A DNA stretch of 64,000 nt from Lacrimispora amygdalina. GTDB lineage: Bacteria; Bacillota; Clostridia; Lachnospirales; Lachnospiraceae. Where the stretch lies: assembly GCF_900205965.1 (NCBI RefSeq), contig NZ_OAOF01000008.1, forward strand, positions 124,001 through 188,000, read 5' to 3'. The position numbers were made by a program, and so were the translations under genes. This document shows positions 50,915 through 60,462 of the stretch, piece by piece (position 1 is the stretch's first letter; each line of letters begins with the position of its first letter). The notes beneath the pieces are model-generated. The model was not told where the DNA came from, did not search any database, and saw only the letters and a list, made by a program, of their open reading frames with translations.

Positions 50915-51763
50915 ATGAGCGGTGGATGGAGAAAAGAAGCATCTGGAGAACTGAGCCCCAGACAGCCTGAGTTTGTGCTGGCAACGACAAATTATTCAAA
51001 GAAATGTATCATGAAATACAATCTTTCCCATTTTTATCAGTTTACTGCTGAATCGGACCATATGGGAGTGATTCCTGATGCCTGTATTGATATGCTGTTC
51101 TGGGAAAAAAATGGGGTAATGAAAGCCAAGGCAGCTGGAACCCTTTTTCAGAAAGGTACAACCAAAACGGAATTAAACTGTCAGTATTTTGGGGTGCGTT
51201 TTATGCCGGGGGTGAATCCGATGACCGGTAATGTAAAGCTGAGCGAGCTTGTCAATAATGAAATCAGCCTGGATGACATTATAATTGGAAGGCAGGAAAG
51301 GGAAGCATTGCTGGAGCAAATGCACGAAGCTGATTCCTTTCACAAAAAAACTGAAGTATATATGAATTTTTATTTAAAGTCCTTTTTTAAACAGCCAGAA
51401 GATAAAAATAGTTTAAAGTTTGCCATTCATAAGCAGATTCTTCAATCAGACGGAAGCTTAAAGCTCTCGGAATTAAGCAGCTACACAGGGTATTCGCAGC
51501 GGTATCTAAATCAGAAGATTCATGAGGACTTTGGTATGAATCCTAAAAATCTTATCCGGTTTATCCGGTTCCAGAAGTCAGTCAGCAGACTGGTGGAGAC
51601 CATTCACTGTTCCAATGGCGCAGATACGGCACTGTTATCCGGCTATTATGATCAGTCTCATTTTATTAAGGAATTTGTGAAAATGTCCGGATTTACACCT
51701 TCTGCTTACATAGAGACACTTTTGGGAAATGCTTATGATAAAAAGCTCCATGTTATAAATTAG
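50915..51763 (+). CDS. AraC-family transcriptional regulator (DUF6597-type sensor)
   Basis: The 282-aa product has an N-terminal sensor of the DUF6597 type (about 25-160; VIPDACIDMLFWEKNG, QYFGVRFMPGVNP) and a C-terminal AraC domain (about 175-270; LKLSELSSYTGYSQRYLNQKIHEDFGMNPK, then SGYYDQSHFIKEFVKMSGFTPS). It is divergent from the amino-acid/opine operon and upstream of the sugar ABC operon, and could regulate either. Divergence and the leader attenuator make the catabolic operon the better guess. AAAGGAG precedes the ATG. Confidence 0.88.
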   Translation: MSGGWRKEASGELSPRQPEFVLATTNYSKKCIMKYNLSHFYQFTAESDHMGVIPDACIDMLFWEKNGVMKAKAAGTLFQKGTTKTELNCQYFGVRFMPGVNPMTGNVKLSELVNNEISLDDIIIGRQEREALLEQMHEADSFHKKTEVYMNFYLKSFFKQPEDKNSLKFAIHKQILQSDGSLKLSELSSYTGYSQRYLNQKIHEDFGMNPKNLIRFIRFQKSVSRLVETIHCSNGADTALLSGYYDQSHFIKEFVKMSGFTPSAYIETLLGNAYDKKLHVIN

Positions 51764-51777
51764 TATATGAGGAATCC

Positions 51778-51814
51778 CGGCTTGTTCTTAATTATAAAGA
51801 ACAAGCCGTTTTTT
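51778..51814 (+). terminator. Intrinsic terminator after the AraC gene
   Basis: A perfect 12-bp stem (51778-51789 with 51797-51808) with a seven-base loop is followed by six T. Confidence 0.85.
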
Positions 51815-51855
51815 ATGTAATTTTATTGATAATAATGTCGATCAGCATATAGCTA

Positions 51856-51887
51856 TTTTATCAAGTTGTATATACAACTTGATAAAA
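51856..51887. promoter_or_regulatory. 32-bp perfect palindrome, candidate AraR-type operator O1
   Basis: A perfect palindrome with no loop spans 51856-51887. Its core TTGTATATACAA resembles the AraR operator core I recall from Bacillus (TTGTACGTACAA, differing at the two central-flanking pairs). It lies 25 bases upstream of the -35 box of the sugar ABC operon. The regulator at the end of that operon is a broken AraR-like protein, its likely owner. Confidence 0.65.
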
Positions 51888-51911
51888 ATACTCAAAATGT
51901 TAAAAAATGTA

Positions 51912-51940
51912 TTGACAAAACATTGATGAAATTATATATT
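51912..51940 (+). promoter_or_regulatory. Promoter of the ChvE/GguAB-type sugar operon
   Basis: A perfect TTGACA (51912-51917) and TATATT (51935-51940) are 17 bases apart. The 5' leader is about 175 bases long, AT-rich and structured. Confidence 0.8.
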
Positions 51941-52030
51941 TATTTTATAAATGAATTTGGTAAATTTAACCATAAAAAATAAAGTATAAAACGATAATAT
52001 ATGAAATATTACATGCAATATTTGCCACTA

Positions 52031-52095
52031 TTCGACAATGCATGTCGAAGCCGAACAAAATACACATTTGCAATATGTGCAAATTGTATATACTA
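52031..52095 (+). promoter_or_regulatory. Structured leader with second candidate AraR operator O2
   Basis: The leader has a perfect 7-bp hairpin (52031-52037 with 52043-52049) and a 6-bp one (52067-52072 with 52078-52083). Next comes TTGTATATACTA at 52084-52095, matching 11 of 12 bases of the core of the palindrome at 51856-51887. The two sites flank the promoter about 220 bp apart, as for repression by looping. The rest of the 51815-52122 gap is AT-rich with no gene seen. Confidence 0.55.
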
Positions 52096-52122
52096 AAAAA
52101 GTGATTATTAGGAGGGTATGAA

Positions 52123-53316
52123 ATGATGAAACGAAAAGTACTTGGAGTCATGCTTAGTGCAGTGTTGGCGGCATCTGCATTATTCGGATGCAGCAGTTCC
52201 CAGACAGCTGCAACCACGGAGGCTGGTACCAAAGCAGCGGAGACCAAAGCGGCAGAAACCACAGCTGGTACAACCGCTGCATCCACGGCTGCGGCAGAAG
52301 CGGCAAAATCAGCAGGAAGCGGCGGAAAAGTTGGCGTGGCCATGCCGACCCAGTCTTCTGAGCGCTGGATTAATGATGGTGCCAACATGAAGAAGCAGTT
52401 AGAAGCTCTGGGTTATCAGGTGGACTTACAGTATGCAGAGGATGATGTACAGATGCAGGTGTCCCAGATTGAGAACATGATAGCCTCTGGCGTAAAATGT
52501 CTGGTAATTGCATCCATCGATTCCTCAGCTCTTGTTAATGTAGAAGCTCAGGCCAAAAGTGCCGGAATCCCCATTATCGCTTATGACCGTCTGCTGATGG
52601 ATACAGATGCCGTTTCCTATTACGCTACCTTTGATAATAAGGGAGTAGGTACAGCCATTGGTGAATACATAAAAGAAGCAAAACAGCTGGATAAGGCAAA
52701 ATCAGAGGGAAAGTCCTATACCATCGAATTCTTCATGGGCTCTCCTGATGATAACAACGCATTATTCTTATATAACGGGTTAATGGAAGTATTAAAGCCC
52801 TATCTGGATGACGGAACTCTGGTATGTGAATCCGGACGTACATCCTTTGAAGATACCTGTATCTTAAGATGGTCACAGGAAACAGCCCAGCAGAACTGTG
52901 AAAACTACTTAACCGGTTTCTATGCAGATAAAAAGCTGGATATCTGTGCTTCCGCATTTGACGGATTTGCTTATGGCTGTAAGGCTGCATTAGAGGGAGC
53001 CGGCTATAAAGTTGGCGTTGACTGGCCGTTAGTAACTGGTCAGGATGCTGAATTAATGGCAGTAAAAAATGTTATTTCCGGTTATCAGACCATGTCCATT
53101 TATAAGGACACCAGACTTCTGGCTGAAAAGTGTGTAACTATGGTTCAGGCAGTTCTGGAAGGCGGAAAGCCTGAGATTAATGATACAACCCAGTACAACA
53201 ACGGTAAGGTGGTAGTACCTTCCTATCTGTGTACACCGGTTGCAGTCGATAAGGACAATTATAAAAAGATTATTATTGATGGCGGTTATTATACAGAACA
53301 ACAGCTGGCACAGTAG
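52123..53316 (+). CDS. Multiple-monosaccharide ABC transporter substrate-binding lipoprotein (ChvE-like)
   Basis: The 397-aa product has a lipoprotein signal (MMKRK, hydrophobic core, lipobox LFGC with Cys at about residue 24), an Ala/Thr/Glu-rich linker, and a family-2 periplasmic-binding fold (VGVAMPTQSSERWINDG, IASIDSSALVNVEAQAKSAGIPIIAYDRLL). It matches ChvE/MmsE-type proteins that bind arabinose, galactose, glucose or xylose. The AraR-like regulator at the end of the operon favours L-arabinose, by inference. AGGAGGG precedes the ATG. A hairpin separates it from the ATPase gene. Confidence 0.93.
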   Translation: MMKRKVLGVMLSAVLAASALFGCSSSQTAATTEAGTKAAETKAAETTAGTTAASTAAAEAAKSAGSGGKVGVAMPTQSSERWINDGANMKKQLEALGYQVDLQYAEDDVQMQVSQIENMIASGVKCLVIASIDSSALVNVEAQAKSAGIPIIAYDRLLMDTDAVSYYATFDNKGVGTAIGEYIKEAKQLDKAKSEGKSYTIEFFMGSPDDNNALFLYNGLMEVLKPYLDDGTLVCESGRTSFEDTCILRWSQETAQQNCENYLTGFYADKKLDICASAFDGFAYGCKAALEGAGYKVGVDWPLVTGQDAELMAVKNVISGYQTMSIYKDTRLLAEKCVTMVQAVLEGGKPEINDTTQYNNGKVVVPSYLCTPVAVDKDNYKKIIIDGGYYTEQQLAQ

Positions 53317-53329
53317 CAGAGACGTACAT

Positions 53330-53363
53330 ACAGGCGGCGGTGGAAAAGACTGCCGCCTGTTTT
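53330..53363 (+). terminator. Hairpin between binding protein and ATPase genes (partial terminator)
   Basis: A perfect 9-bp GC-rich stem (53330-53338 with 53352-53360) is followed by a short T run, the same layout as in the alpha-galactoside operon. Confidence 0.75.
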
Positions 53364-53395
53364 CGTGAAGGATAAAAAGAAAAGGAGTTGGAAAG

Positions 53396-54943
53396 ATGGC
53401 CGATTATGTCCTGGAGATGAATCACATCACGAAAGAATTTTATGGTGTAAAGGCACTAGATGATGTGAATATCAAGGTGAAACGCGGGGAAATCCATGCA
53501 CTCTGCGGAGAAAACGGGGCCGGGAAGTCTACGCTTATGAACGTATTGTCCGGCGTTTATCCTTATGGAACCTACAGCGGTGATATTGTCTATCACGGAG
53601 CAGTGTGCCAGTTCCATAATATTAAGCAAAGTGAGGCAAAAGGCATTGTTATTATTCATCAGGAGCTGGCATTAAGTCCTTATCTGTCTGTGGCAGAAAA
53701 TGTTTTCCTTGGAAATGAGCAGACAGGTAAAAAAGGAATTATTGACTGGACCAGAACCCATAAGCGGGCACAGGAGATGCTTGCAAAGGTGGGCCTTGAA
53801 AATGAAAACTTAAATGTTTTGGTGGGCAGCCTTGGCGTAGGCAAGCAGCAGCTGATTGAAATTGCAAGAGCCATGGCAAAGCAGGTGGAACTTCTGATTT
53901 TGGATGAACCGACTGCAGCTCTCAATGACGAGGAAAGCAAACGGCTTCTAAATATTATGCTGGAACTGAAAAAGCATGGAATTACCTGCATTATGATTTC
54001 TCATAAGCTGAATGAAATCAGTTATGTGGCGGATTCCATTACCGTAATCAGAGATGGAAAGACCATAGAGACACTTGAGAAAGAAAAGGATGAAATCAAC
54101 GAAGACCGGATCATTAAAGGAATGGTAGGCAGGGAGCTGACCAACCGTTTTCCGGAACGGACCAGCGATATAAAAGAAAAGATATTTGAAGTGGAGAATT
54201 GGAATGCCTATCATCCCGATGATCCGAACCGCCATGTAATACAGGATGTTTCCTTCCATGTGCGGTCAGGTGAGGTGGTGGGATTTGCCGGGCTGATGGG
54301 GGCTGGCAGAACAGAGCTGGCAATGAGCATTTTCGGAAGATCCTATGGCCAGAAAATCAGCGGAACCATAAAGATAAATGGAAAGCAGGTCCTGATCAGA
54401 AATGTCAGAGATGCCATTAACAACAAGCTGGCATATGTATCAGAAGACCGTAAGAATTACGGACTGATCCTCATAGACACTGTGAAGGGAAATATGACTC
54501 TGGCAGCTCTTAGAAACTTCTTTTCCAGGAGGGGCATAGTAAATAAGAATAAAGAAATCATTTCATCAGAGGACTACCGGAAAAGAATTAATGTTAAATC
54601 CAACTCCATCAACCAGTCAGTCAGTTCTCTCTCCGGCGGCAACCAGCAGAAGGTGGTCCTCGCCAAGTGGATGCTGACCCAGCCGGATATCCTGATTCTG
54701 GATGAACCCACCCGGGGCATTGATATTGGCGCGAAGTATGAGATATACTGCATTATCAATGATCTGGCTAAGGCCGGAAAAGCAATTCTTGTTATATCAT
54801 CGGAACTTCAGGAGTTAATCGGAACCTGTGACCGCATCTATGTCATCAACAGCGGGCATATCTGCGGAGAGCTTACCAGGGACGAAGTCTCACAGGAAAA
54901 GATTATGAAGTGTATCATGGAAGATAACGGAAAGGAAGAATAG
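53396..54943 (+). CDS. mmsA: Multiple-monosaccharide ABC transporter ATP-binding protein (GguA/MmsA-like)
   Basis: The 515-aa product has two ABC domains, as in RbsA/AraG-type CUT2 ATPases. The first (about 1-250) has Walker [10 protein letters not shown], a signature region SLGVGKQQ and Walker [12 protein letters not shown]. The second (about 260-505) has a degenerate Walker A (GLMGAGRTE), the signature SLSGGNQQK and [14 protein letters not shown]. It powers import of the sugar bound by the upstream lipoprotein. AAAGGAG precedes the ATG. The name follows the multiple monosaccharide transporter convention. Confidence 0.93.
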   Translation: MADYVLEMNHITKEFYGVKALDDVNIKVKRGEIHALCGENGAGKSTLMNVLSGVYPYGTYSGDIVYHGAVCQFHNIKQSEAKGIVIIHQELALSPYLSVAENVFLGNEQTGKKGIIDWTRTHKRAQEMLAKVGLENENLNVLVGSLGVGKQQLIEIARAMAKQVELLILDEPTAALNDEESKRLLNIMLELKKHGITCIMISHKLNEISYVADSITVIRDGKTIETLEKEKDEINEDRIIKGMVGRELTNRFPERTSDIKEKIFEVENWNAYHPDDPNRHVIQDVSFHVRSGEVVGFAGLMGAGRTELAMSIFGRSYGQKISGTIKINGKQVLIRNVRDAINNKLAYVSEDRKNYGLILIDTVKGNMTLAALRNFFSRRGIVNKNKEIISSEDYRKRINVKSNSINQSVSSLSGGNQQKVVLAKWMLTQPDILILDEPTRGIDIGAKYEIYCIINDLAKAGKAILVISSELQELIGTCDRIYVINSGHICGELTRDEVSQEKIMKCIMEDNGKEE

Positions 54944-54945
54944 AG

Positions 54946-56112
54946 ATGGATAAGAAGAAAACAGTTAATATTAACATGAAGCAGTATGGTATGATTCTGG
55001 CTCTTATAGTGGTTTTCTTAATCTTTGCTGCAATGACCGGCGGTAAAAATATGTCTCCGGCAAACATAAACAATTTAATCATGCAGAACAGCTATATTGT
55101 AATTCTGGCGGTAGGCATGCTTCTTTGCGTTCTGACCGGTAATATCGATCTGGGGGTTGGTTCCATTGTTGCAGTATGCGGAGCCGTTGTGGGAATTATG
55201 ATTGTAGACCAAAAGACCAGTATGTGGATTGCGATTCTGGCAGCGCTTGCTATTGGCACTCTTGCCGGTATGTTTGTTGGATTTTTTGTTTCAAAGCTTT
55301 CTATTCCTCCTTTTATCGTTACCCTTGCAACCATGCTTATGGGACGCGGGCTTACCTATACGCTGTTAAAGGCACAGACCAAAGGTCCCCTTCCGGCTGA
55401 TTATACTTACATAGGTGCGGGTTTTCTCCCAACAGTTAAAATTCCCTTTGGGGGAGGAACTCTGGATCTGGTTTCCATCGCAGCAGCACTCATCGCTTTC
55501 GCGTTTATTATCATATCTGAGATCAGGAGCATTCAGACAAAAAAGAAATACGATTTTCCTGTTAATCCCATGTGGCAGACCATAGCCAAAGTGGGAGTAA
55601 TTATGGTAATTGTGTGGTTTTTCTTCTATAAACTGGCACGCTACAACGGGATACCCTTTGTCCTGGTGATCATGGGCGTACTGGTCGCCCTGTACCATTT
55701 TATCACAAGTAAAACCGTAGCAGGAAGGCAGATCTATGCATTGGGCGGAAATGCCAAGGCAGCCCGCTTGTCCGGTATTAATACGGAAAAAGTATTTTTC
55801 TGGGTTTATACCAATATGGGTATCATGTGTGCAATTGCAGGAATTGTTCTCTCCGCACGAAATGCATCTGCAACACCCAAGGCGGGGGATCAGTTCGAGA
55901 TGGATGCCATTGCAGCCTGCTATATCGGGGGGGCTGCAACATCAGGAGGAATCGGAACCATTATAGGCGCGGTAGTAGGTGCATTTATCATGGGAATCTT
56001 AAACAACGGCATGTCACTTTACGGCTGGTCAACGGATATTCAGAAAATCGTAAAAGGAGCTGTTTTATTAGGAGCAGTTACGGTTGACTTATTATCCAAA
56101 AGAAAAAAATAG
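54946..56112 (+). CDS. mmsB: Multiple-monosaccharide ABC transporter permease (GguB/MmsB-like)
   Basis: The 388-aa product has about ten membrane segments and the CUT2 permease motifs NSYIVILAVGMLLCVLTGNIDLGVGS, PPFIVTLATMLMGRG and GGNAKAARLSGI. It is the single permease of a GguAB/MmsAB-type transporter and probably forms a homodimer with MmsA bound. It starts two bases after the ATPase stop and ends three bases before the AraR-like pseudogene. Confidence 0.93.
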   Translation: MDKKKTVNINMKQYGMILALIVVFLIFAAMTGGKNMSPANINNLIMQNSYIVILAVGMLLCVLTGNIDLGVGSIVAVCGAVVGIMIVDQKTSMWIAILAALAIGTLAGMFVGFFVSKLSIPPFIVTLATMLMGRGLTYTLLKAQTKGPLPADYTYIGAGFLPTVKIPFGGGTLDLVSIAAALIAFAFIIISEIRSIQTKKKYDFPVNPMWQTIAKVGVIMVIVWFFFYKLARYNGIPFVLVIMGVLVALYHFITSKTVAGRQIYALGGNAKAARLSGINTEKVFFWVYTNMGIMCAIAGIVLSARNASATPKAGDQFEMDAIAACYIGGAATSGGIGTIIGAVVGAFIMGILNNGMSLYGWSTDIQKIVKGAVLLGAVTVDLLSKRKK

Positions 56113-56115
56113 CAG

Positions 56116-57175
56116 ATGACAGAGCGAGATTACATGAAGCCACAGGAAGCAAAATATATGGCTATTGTAAACTGGGTCATGGAGCAGATCCAGAATGGAG
56201 TATTCCGGACAGGGGATAAACTGCCCTCAGAGAACGAACTAAGCCGTGAGTTTGAGCTGAGCAGGCAGACTGTCCGTCATGCTATCGATGTACTGGAACA
56301 GAAAAATATGCTGACCAGAATCAGGGGCAGCGGAACCTATTTAGGCGTTGGAATCAGGGAAGAGAGAAAGGAACGGTATCAGAATATAGCAGTTATCAGT
56401 ACCTATGTAGACAGTTATATTTTTCCGCCGGTTCTAAAAGGAATCGAAAAAGCGTTGTCAAAAGCAGGATATACCATGCAGGTGGCGTTTACAGGAAACA
56501 GGATTGAAAAAGAAGGGGAAATCCTTTATAAACTGCTGGGAAAGGGATTTATTGACGGTCTGATTGTTGAACCGGCAAAAAGTGCACTGCCGAATCCCAA
56601 TCTGGATTCCTACTTAAGACTGGCAAAGCAAAAGCTTCCCATTTTGTTCTTTAACAGCAGTTACCCAAAGCTTCCGTTTCCCTGTGTGTCACTGCATGAT
56701 GAGCTGGTAGCCCAAAAGGCTGTAGAGTATCTGATCCGGGCAGGGGCATCTTCGTTATCTGGGATTTATAAAGGCTATGAAACAGGCCGGCTTTCACATT
56801 GACAGAAGGGGAATCGTCTGGATTGATACAGAGAGTCAGAATGATCTGGAAGCATGGTCTGACTATCTCTTTGACCGGATTAAAGACTGCACAGCCCTGG
56901 TTTGTTATAATGATGAGGTAGCTTATATGCTGTCTGGAATCTGCATGAAGAGAGGAATTAAGATACCAAAGGATTTGTCCCTGGTCAGTATAGATAATTC
57001 AGAACTGGCATCTCTGGGTGAGGTACCCATCACTTCCTTTCCCCACCCAATGGAGGAGCTGGGTAAAAAAGCAGCAGAAAATATGATACGGATGATTGAA
57101 AACCCCTATTTCGACGGGAATTATCTCTTTGATTCAGTGGCAGTGGAGCGTAATTCCGTTCGTATCAGAGGATAG
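56116..57175 (+). pseudogene. araR: AraR-like GntR/LacI-type repressor, broken by a small internal deletion and frameshift
   Basis: The first frame (56116-56802) has a GntR winged helix (about 15-75; LPSENELSREFELSRQTVRHAIDVLEQ) and the first half of a LacI-type sugar-binding domain, matching up to YLIRAG near 56745. The second frame (readable back to about 56749) continues with HLRYLGFIKAMKQAGFHI and runs to a normal end. Compared with AraR proteins, about 14 residues (HR-IAGIF-S-D-Q region) are missing at the junction and the frame changes by one. The product of the first frame has about 14 wrong residues and stops at 56802. The intact ancestor would repress the transporter operon. Confidence 0.85.
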
Positions 57176-57182
57176 GAGGAGC

Positions 57183-57458
57183 ATGAGTAAAGATAAGAAG
57201 CAGCAGGTGGAGTCACCTGCACCCGTTACCATTGTTTTAAGGCTTGTGGGAGGAGGTTATCTGGTCTGGCTGGCATTTCAGATGGTTCCGGAACTTTTCA
57301 TCTCCTCAGGGTTGAGATACATAATTCAATTGGTCTTTATGACGTTATTTTTCGTTACGGGTACTATTCTGGTTATCTGGTCACTCAGAAAGATGCTGCT
57401 GAAAGGGCCAGCCCAGTCAGAGGCGTGTGGAGAAGACGAACAGGAGCATATATCATAA
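57183..57458 (+). CDS. Small two-pass membrane protein, hypothetical
   Basis: The product has 91 residues: a hydrophilic start (SKDKKQQVESPAP), two hydrophobic segments (about 17-37, VTIVLRLVGGGYLVWLAFQM, and about 47-68) and an acidic tail. Both ends are predicted inside the cell. AGGAGGAG lies a few bases before the ATG at 57183, eight bases after the AraR-like gene; the longer open frame upstream lies inside that gene. I do not recognise a family with a known role. Confidence 0.75.
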   Translation: MSKDKKQQVESPAPVTIVLRLVGGGYLVWLAFQMVPELFISSGLRYIIQLVFMTLFFVTGTILVIWSLRKMLLKGPAQSEACGEDEQEHIS

Positions 57459-57477
57459 AATTCAGATTATCTGGAAC

Positions 57478-57505
57478 CGGATTCCAGAAAAAAGAATCCG
57501 TTTTT
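57478..57505 (+). terminator. Intrinsic terminator before phoH
   Basis: A perfect 7-bp stem (57478-57484 with 57494-57500) with a nine-base loop is followed by five T. Confidence 0.7.
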
Positions 57506-57605
57506 ACATTTCTTTTACGAAACATTGGTTACAGCAGAACTTAGAAAAGGGTATAATCGGTTTTACAGAAACCAATGTTTCTGAAATTGCAAAGGAGTCC
57601 GGTAA

Positions 57606-58967
57606 ATGATAAAAACCTATGTGGTAGATACCAATGTTCTGATTCAGGCGCCTTATGCCATCAATTGTTTTGAGGATAACCGGGTAGTTCTTCCGGTAGT
57701 TGTGTTAGAAGAACTGGATCACTTAAAAAAGGCTGAGGGTGAAACAGGTGCCAATGCAAGAAAAGCAATAAGGCTTTTAGAAGAGCTGCGTCATCAGGGA
57801 GATTTACTGACAGGAGTAACGCTGGAGCATGGAGGAACAATCAGGATAGAGAAAAACTTTGTAGATGTGGTACTGCCTGCGGATCTTCCTGACGACAAAA
57901 TGGATAACCGCATTCTCAAGGTGTGCAGAGGACTTGAAGGAGAGGTTGTGCTGGTAACGAAGGATATCCTGCTGCGTGTGAAAGCTCAGATCATCGGAAT
58001 ACGGGCGGAGGATTTTACAACTGAGCAGGTATCCGGGCGTGAGGAGCAATACACCGGAAGGATCGAGGTTTTTGCTCCGGAGGAGAATTTTAAGGAATTT
58101 AAGAAAAAGGGAATATCAGCAGAACGGGTATATATCACCGATGAGGCTGGAAAAAAATACAGCCCAAAGCTGTGTGAGAACCAGTTTGTGATTTTAAAAG
58201 CGGACCAGTCAAACAGAAAAACAGTACTGGGACGGGTAAATGGAGATAAAATCGTACCACTTGATTATCAGAAAAGCAGGCCTTATGGAGTAACTCCCAG
58301 GAATGCAGGCCAGTATTTTGCTCAGGAAGCGCTGATGCAGCCGGCTGAGACAGCTGCGCTGGTCATCATTAAAGGTATGGCAGGAACAGCAAAGACCTTT
58401 TACTCTCTTGCTGTTGGGCTTGAAAAGCTTTTAAACAACCCCACAGGGGAATACAGGCGGATCATCGTCAGCCGGCCCAATGCACAGTTTGATTCTGACA
58501 TTGGATTCCTTCCAGGAGATGAACAGGAAAAGATTTCCCCGCTGATGAGGCCTGTGATCGACAATTTGGAACAGCTCATTGATTCCAATGAGGAGAAGCG
58601 GTATGAGAATGAAGAAGAGCTGGCTGGAAAAATAGAAGAGATTTTTGCCAGAGGCCTGATAAAAACAGAGGCGTTGACCTTTATCCGGGGCCGCTCCATT
58701 GTTCAGACCTATCTGATTATTGATGAAGCCCAGAATATGACACCGAATCAGGTGAAGGGTATTATTACCCGTGCTGGAAAAGGAACCAAAATAATTCTTC
58801 TGGGAGATCCCAATCAGATTGACCGTCCATTTCTTGACGAACGGACCAATGGACTCAGCTATGCTGCAGAGCATATGAAAGGAAGTCCCCTGTGCTGGCA
58901 GATCACGCTGCAGGCGGAGGAATGCGAACGGTCCTTACTGGCAATGGACGCAGTAAAACGGTTGTAA
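57606..58967 (+). CDS. PhoH-family ATPase with N-terminal PIN domain (PhoH2 type)
   Basis: The 453-aa product has an N-terminal PIN nuclease domain (about 1-140; YVVDTNVLIQ, LEELDHLK, VVLVTKDILLR) and a C-terminal PhoH ATPase domain (about 230-450; Walker A GMAGTAKTF near 257, Walker B IIDEAQNMTP near 376). PhoH2-type proteins have been described as sequence-dependent RNA helicases and nucleases. AAGGAG precedes the ATG. It ends convergent with the histidine kinase gene. The spacer 57459-57605 holds only the small terminator. Confidence 0.93.
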   Translation: MIKTYVVDTNVLIQAPYAINCFEDNRVVLPVVVLEELDHLKKAEGETGANARKAIRLLEELRHQGDLLTGVTLEHGGTIRIEKNFVDVVLPADLPDDKMDNRILKVCRGLEGEVVLVTKDILLRVKAQIIGIRAEDFTTEQVSGREEQYTGRIEVFAPEENFKEFKKKGISAERVYITDEAGKKYSPKLCENQFVILKADQSNRKTVLGRVNGDKIVPLDYQKSRPYGVTPRNAGQYFAQEALMQPAETAALVIIKGMAGTAKTFYSLAVGLEKLLNNPTGEYRRIIVSRPNAQFDSDIGFLPGDEQEKISPLMRPVIDNLEQLIDSNEEKRYENEEELAGKIEEIFARGLIKTEALTFIRGRSIVQTYLIIDEAQNMTPNQVKGIITRAGKGTKIILLGDPNQIDRPFLDERTNGLSYAAEHMKGSPLCWQITLQAEECERSLLAMDAVKRL

Positions 58968-58972
58968 ACCAT

Positions 58973-59019
58973 AAAAAAACAGGCATGCGCCATCCGAGCG
59001 CCGGATGGATCGCATGCCT
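58973..59019 (-). terminator. Intrinsic terminator of the mutS2-regulator-kinase unit
   Basis: On the minus strand a long GC-rich hairpin (58981-58995 against 59003-59019, with a small internal bulge) is followed by seven T (58973-58979). The stem overlaps the kinase stop codon. Confidence 0.85.
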
Positions 59020-60425
59020 TATAAATTTGTTGATTTTGGAAGACTGAAGATAAATTCTGACCCAACCCCTTCAGTGCTGACCACGTCGATATTTTCTCCG
59101 TGAGACTGAATGATCTCCCGGACGATAGCCAGTCCCAGCCCGGTTCCTTTTTTATCCTTCCCTCTGGACAGATCCGATTTATAGAACCGTTCCCATATCT
59201 TTTTGATGCTGTCTTTTGGTATACCGATTCCAGTATCCTTAATAGAAACAAAGATTTTTTCATACTTGCTGGAAGCCTGAATGTAAATCGTGGAATCCGT
59301 ATGGCTGAATTTGATCCCATTGTCAATGAGATTATAAAGGACCTGCTGGATCTTCCCCAGGTCCGCATATACCATCTGAATGTTGTCGGAGAAGGTGAGA
59401 TCAAACGTGATGTTTTTAGTGCTGCAGGTGCCCTCAAATGAAGCCGCGGTGTCCTTTATAACCCGGTTAATATCGAAATTGGTACGGTTTAAATATCCTT
59501 TGCTGTCAAGGGTATTAAGGGTCAGCATGCCCTGCGTCAGTTTGTTCAGCCGCTCTGTCTCGGAAATAACACGGGTTAAATACTTTTCGTGCATCTGGGG
59601 CGGGATGGTGCCGTCTAAGATCGCTTCCAGATAGCCTTTAATTGAAGTGAGCGGTGAACGGAAATCGTGAGAAACATTGGCGATAAAGGTTCTCTGGTAT
59701 TCCTCCATCTTATTAATCTCATCAGACATATAGTTTAACGTGGCAGCCAGATAACCCATCTCATCTCTTGTGTTTACATCGATATGATGTGTTAGATTAC
59801 CCTGGGCATATTCATTGGCCCCTGCAGTGATTTTTTTCAGAGGTATATAAACATTTTTTGTGAAAACTAGTAAAATAATGAGAGAAAAACCGAATACTAC
59901 AGCGGAGGTAATATAAACGATATTAAGGATTCCGTTCCTCTGGGCCTGTAAATAGGACAGGGGAAGGTGGATCACCACATATCCGTGTGTGGTATAATTC
60001 CCTGTTATGGGAGCATGGACGCTTAACACGTCGTATGAAAATTCGTTGTAGTAAGTGCCGATGGTATAGGATTTATTCCCCATAATTGTGGGGTCAAAGT
60101 TGGCTATCATATCCCCATCCTTACCTGGCTGCTGGCTGTCTGATACGATCTTACCCTGACGGTCAACAATCCATATGCGGGCATGGAGATAATCGGCTTC
60201 ATTGACAAGTCCCGGATAGGAAGAGGAAAGCTTCATATCCTTTCCATGATACATGCTGCTGAAGGAAGTTGCAATCTGGTTTGCTTCGTCATACAGACAC
60301 TCGGACTGCTGGCGAAGCAGGTACTGATCGGTAATTCTGGATGAGAAGGAAGCGATGGTAACAAAACCCAGAAGGCCGAAGAGTAAGTAACCCATGATGA
60401 ATTTGTAATACAGGGAGTGTGTCAT
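59019..60425 (-). CDS. Sensor histidine kinase (HAMP-HisKA-HATPase)
   Basis: The 468-aa product has an N-terminal membrane helix (about 10-30), an extracellular sensor of about 130 residues, a second helix (about 170-192), a HAMP domain (about 192-245; YIPLKKITAGANEYAQGNL), HisKA with FIANVSHDFRSPLTSIKG, and an HATPase domain with the N box LYNLIDNGIKFS and DTGIGIP, GTGLGLAIV. It pairs with the OmpR-type regulator encoded 37 bases upstream. AGAGGTG precedes the ATG. The signal is unknown; VicK/PhoR/ResE-like kinases have this layout. Confidence 0.93.
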   Translation of the reverse strand: MTHSLYYKFIMGYLLFGLLGFVTIASFSSRITDQYLLRQQSECLYDEANQIATSFSSMYHGKDMKLSSSYPGLVNEADYLHARIWIVDRQGKIVSDSQQPGKDGDMIANFDPTIMGNKSYTIGTYYNEFSYDVLSVHAPITGNYTTHGYVVIHLPLSYLQAQRNGILNIVYITSAVVFGFSLIILLVFTKNVYIPLKKITAGANEYAQGNLTHHIDVNTRDEMGYLAATLNYMSDEINKMEEYQRTFIANVSHDFRSPLTSIKGYLEAILDGTIPPQMHEKYLTRVISETERLNKLTQGMLTLNTLDSKGYLNRTNFDINRVIKDTAASFEGTCSTKNITFDLTFSDNIQMVYADLGKIQQVLYNLIDNGIKFSHTDSTIYIQASSKYEKIFVSIKDTGIGIPKDSIKKIWERFYKSDLSRGKDKKGTGLGLAIVREIIQSHGENIDVVSTEGVGSEFIFSLPKSTNL

Positions 60426-60462
60426 TGAATGTTCACCTCTAACTATAACGTATAGGCTGGCC

